Of a stretch of DNA of 64,000 nucleotides, positions 61,592-64,000 are shown one piece after another (the first letter of the stretch is position 1; every line of letters begins with the position of its first letter). The notes below the pieces were generated by a model that was given only the letters and a program-made list of their open reading frames with translations, was not told where the DNA came from and did no database searches. The stretch comes from an uncultured Maribacter sp. Lineage in GTDB: Bacteria; Bacteroidota; Bacteroidia; Flavobacteriales; Flavobacteriaceae. The translations under genes and the position numbers were made by a program. The DNA is taken from positions 806,001 to 870,000 of the forward strand of contig CANMKG010000001.1 in NCBI GenBank assembly GCA_947498505.1, read 5' to 3'.

Positions 61592-61730
61592 ATTTATTTT
61601 TTTAGTTCCATATTTTTATTCCTACACAACTAATTTAATGAATACGAATTGAATAGAAAATCTGTTCAGATTTTTGTTAGTAAACTTAACATACCATAAG
61701 CGTTTTATTTTCTTTCGCGTTAACTTTTTA

Positions 61731-62435
61731 CTATGTCAAAAAAGTAGAGATATTATTCCTGAAATTCTCTCCAATGGGGATTTCAATTTCACCAATTTCA
61801 ATATCGTTTTTAGTATACGCAGTAATTTTATTTTTGTTGATAATATAGGAACGATGCACTCTTATAAAACGATTGTCTAACTTTTCTTTAAATGACGAAA
61901 TACTATGTTTAGTAATATGATTCTCTCCTTCTAAATGAATTTTAATATAATCTTTTAAGCTTTCAATGTATAGAATAGACCCTAACTGTACTTTTACTTG
62001 CTTTCTATCTTTTCTTATGTAAATAAAAGTATCGTTACCAATATCATTGGGAGTTGTAACAGGAATCGATACGGAACCCCCATACAAAGCTCTAAACTTT
62101 TCAATGGCGTTAAAAAAACGTTGAAATGTAATAGGTTTTAAAATGTAATCCACGGCATTGAGTTCAAATCCTTCAATAGCATAATCTCTATACGCTGTTG
62201 TAAAAACAACTCTTGGTTTGTGTATTAAATTTTTAAAGAAATCCGTTCCTTTTAACACAGGCATTTCGATATCTAAAAACAACAAATCTATAGGTTCTCT
62301 TTGTAAAATAACACTAGCTTCAAGAGCGCTAGAACAAGATGCAATTAATTGAAAATCCTCTAACCGAGACAAATGAGTTTTAATGAGTCCTCTTGCCAAT
62401 TCCTCATCATCAATTATTAAACATTTATACATCAT
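61731..62435 (-). CDS. LytTR-family response regulator
   Basis: 234 residues. The receiver domain (1-118) has the acidic cluster IIDDEELARG, phospho-acceptor Asp in DLLFLDIEMPVLKGTDFF and Lys in VDYILKPITFQRF. A LytTR DNA-binding domain follows (about 140-234: FIYIRKDRKQVKVQLGSILYIESLKDYIKIHL, RVHRSYIINKNKITAYT). The start overlaps the kinase gene by 11 nt; the second ATG (62432) is equally possible. Paired with the adjacent kinase. Confidence 0.94.
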   Translation of the reverse strand: MMYKCLIIDDEELARGLIKTHLSRLEDFQLIASCSSALEASVILQREPIDLLFLDIEMPVLKGTDFFKNLIHKPRVVFTTAYRDYAIEGFELNAVDYILKPITFQRFFNAIEKFRALYGGSVSIPVTTPNDIGNDTFIYIRKDRKQVKVQLGSILYIESLKDYIKIHLEGENHITKHSISSFKEKLDNRFIRVHRSYIINKNKITAYTKNDIEIGEIEIPIGENFRNNISTFLT

Positions 62436-63495
62436 TTGTTGCTAATTTTAAATGTAAAATAAAACACTCCTCATCTTCTTTAATATCTAAAGAATGGTTT
62501 TCGTTGTATAATAATTCTAATTGTTTTTTAACATTGGCAAGGCCTATGTTTTCTTTGTTTTTAGAAACTCTATTTTTTGCAATTGAATTTGTAATATCAA
62601 AATAAATATAGTCCTCTTTTAAAGCTATCCGAATATGTATATAAGCCTCTTTTAACTCTTGAGAAACTCCATGTTTAAATGCGTTTTCTATAAAAGTCAA
62701 AAGAATTAAAGGCGCTATTTTTACATCGTCTTTCACATTTTTAGTAAACTCAATAACCACACGTTTACCGTAACGTATTTTTTCTAAAGCCAGATAATTC
62801 TCTATTAATTCAATTTCCTTTTGCAGTGCCACATATTTATCATTACACCCATATAACATATAGTCCAGCATTTCGGAAAGTTTAGTAATTACCTCAGGGG
62901 CTTCATCCGATTTATTTATGGTTAAAGCATATAAATTATTAAGCGTATTAAATAAAAAATGAGGATTTAATTGATGTTTTAATGTAGCAAGTTCGGCAGA
63001 TTTTTTTTGTTCATTTAGTTGTAAATATGCTTGCTGATCTTTAAAGTTTTTGGCAATCACTAATAATGTTGTCGGTGTGAGAAACTTAACGGATTTACTT
63101 GCAAAAATCTGAATATTAAAAATATGATTCCAAAATTCCTTTTTGGAATCATATACCGCAAGCTCATCACCTTCAAAATATTTTGGTTGATAATAAAATT
63201 CTTTAATGCATACAAAAAATATAAACGTAACCACTAGCAACAGCAGCAAACCAATCGAAAATTGAACATATCGTTTAGAGATTAAATAATTTGGTATTAA
63301 AAAGCGAAGGCAACTATAGGCGGTAATAATTTGTATAAAAACCAAAATAACATTGGCTTCAATCGCTTTTTTGTAGCTGCCAAAATATTCAATCTCTATC
63401 GTAATAATAAAATAAACCAACACTGCAATCCAAAACATTAAATGTCTAGCAAATTGAATGCTAAAAAATGTTGGTATGCCTTTTAAACCGCTCAT
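62425..63495 (-). CDS. LytS-type sensor histidine kinase
   Basis: 356 residues from the ATG at 63495 (MSGLKGIPTFFSIQF). About four membrane helices (residues 14-150) are followed by a short cytosolic helix and a HisKA_7TM/His_kinase domain with the phospho-His motif LKHQLNPHFLFNTLNNLYAL. A HATPase region has the N-box ILLTFIENAFKHGVS and NIGLANVKKQLELLY. No sensor domain outside the membrane is evident, so it may sense a membrane signal. Its target genes are unknown. Confidence 0.93.
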   Translation of the reverse strand: MSGLKGIPTFFSIQFARHLMFWIAVLVYFIITIEIEYFGSYKKAIEANVILVFIQIITAYSCLRFLIPNYLISKRYVQFSIGLLLLLVVTFIFFVCIKEFYYQPKYFEGDELAVYDSKKEFWNHIFNIQIFASKSVKFLTPTTLLVIAKNFKDQQAYLQLNEQKKSAELATLKHQLNPHFLFNTLNNLYALTINKSDEAPEVITKLSEMLDYMLYGCNDKYVALQKEIELIENYLALEKIRYGKRVVIEFTKNVKDDVKIAPLILLTFIENAFKHGVSQELKEAYIHIRIALKEDYIYFDITNSIAKNRVSKNKENIGLANVKKQLELLYNENHSLDIKEDEECFILHLKLATNDV

Positions 63496-63581
63496 GCACG
63501 CTCTAAAATACAATATAAATACTCTTGCGAGCTTTTAATAGCCGAAATAAGGAATGCGGATGCTATAAATACCATTACCAT
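63492..63581 (-). CDS. Possible 29-residue membrane peptide upstream of the sensor kinase
   Basis: MVMVFIASAFLISAIKSSQ is followed by EYLYCILERA, a short hydrophobic frame whose TGA overlaps the kinase ATG as ATGA. It could be a translationally coupled small protein, or a chance frame. No other support. Confidence 0.32.
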   Translation of the reverse strand: MVMVFIASAFLISAIKSSQEYLYCILERA

Positions 63582-63711
63582 AGACAAAGCTATTTTTCTG
63601 CTATAAATAATACTCTACATATAAAAGTTGGGAATTGGTCTACTATTCATAAAAGCAATGCATGGTTCAAATACTTTTAACAAACATAAAATTTAACTTA
63701 AGAATTCATAG

Positions 63712-64000
63712 ATGAGAGGATTTGTTTTTGTTTTAATCTCTTTTTTTACAATTTATTGTACCAATGCTCAGACCAATAAAATAGTTTTTAATAGTAGTGA
63801 TATCAAATTAGATGGAGAACTTAACGAACCTATTTGGAATCAGCTTAAGACTCAGGGCAATTTTTTTAACTATATTCCTAATAACGGAGAATTAGCCTCT
63901 AACAACACGGAGGTAAAAGTATTTCATAACGGCAAAAACCTTTACATAAGTGCAGTATATCATGACACCACTTCCAAAGCTCAAATAGGATCTTTAAAAC
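63712..64000 (+). CDS. DUF5916/CBM9-like secreted protein, 5' part
   Basis: 96 visible residues with a signal peptide (MRGFVFVLISFFTIYCTNAQ). IKLDGELNEPIWNQLKTQGNFFNYIPNNGELASNNTEVKVFHNGKNLYISAVYHDT is the start of a CBM9-like carbohydrate-binding fold as found at the N-terminus of large DUF5916 proteins. The C-terminus lies outside the window. It is divergent from the two-component pair, which may regulate it, though this is only proximity. Confidence 0.78.
   Translation, partial: MRGFVFVLISFFTIYCTNAQTNKIVFNSSDIKLDGELNEPIWNQLKTQGNFFNYIPNNGELASNNTEVKVFHNGKNLYISAVYHDTTSKAQIGSLK

Noticed and set aside
1-64000. tRNA, rRNA, CRISPR array or replication origin
   Set aside because: Intergenic regions are short and AT-rich; no cloverleaf, TpsiC-like box, direct-repeat array or DnaA-box cluster was recognised by eye.

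Overview
This window reads as a chromosomal segment of a low-GC, AT-rich marine-type member of the family Flavobacteriaceae (Bacteroidota). The evidence is the LpxC-FabZ fusion, PorX of the type IX secretion system, ECF sigma/FecR/TonB-receptor regulation, a Bacteroidota-type HisG/HisD/HisC order, many flavobacteria-restricted proteins (families I recall as DUF4258, DUF6146 and DUF6787), and repeated flavobacterial -7 promoter elements of the form TAnnTTTG. No rRNA, tRNA, CRISPR array, insertion sequence or prophage was seen.

Layout: 1-3247 (minus) is the start of a histidine operon, hisG-GNAT-hisD-hisC, headed by a complete transcription attenuator: a 17-residue His-rich leader peptide, an antiterminator segment and a terminator. 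3341-7402 (minus) is a tight operon fabG - ybjQ - a 44-residue membrane peptide - a VWA membrane protein - an SPFH/prohibitin protein. 7501-11461 (minus) holds an M16 peptidase lipoprotein and sucD. 11536-17516 (minus) is the lipid A operon: HD hydrolase, lpxD, lpxC-fabZ, lpxA, efp and a second LpxD-like acyltransferase. porX is divergent from it.

19096-23947 is the accessory part. A 115-nt nested hairpin follows porX, then come an XRE-type regulator, two paralogous 400-residue membrane proteins flanking tsaE, a 46-residue lipoprotein and a third membrane protein. The third protein carries one copy of the module that occurs twice in the first two. I do not recognise this family; it is the best candidate for something undescribed here.

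24039-41807 is mostly housekeeping: ald, a proline dehydrogenase, aroB, a DinB protein, an Lrp regulator, an M14 peptidase, terC, a KirBac potassium channel, a sterol desaturase-like protein, parC/parE, a DMT transporter and ychF. 42006-49758 is a cell-surface signalling locus in which an ECF sigma factor and its FecR-type anti-sigma factor are separated by one TonB receptor and followed by a second, paralogous receptor carrying an STN domain. A shared promoter-like motif precedes both downstream transcription units. 49838-55562 holds a ferredoxin divergent from a LuxC-type reductase, serC, serA, a DUF937 protein and a type II NADH dehydrogenase. 55786-60030 holds small envelope proteins and a three-gene TonB receptor cassette with a His/Cys-rich small protein and an acidic lipoprotein, possibly for metal uptake. 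60111-63581 (minus) has a TfoX-like protein, a secreted protein, a LysE exporter and a LytT/LytS-type two-component pair. A truncated DUF5916/CBM9-like protein runs off the right edge.
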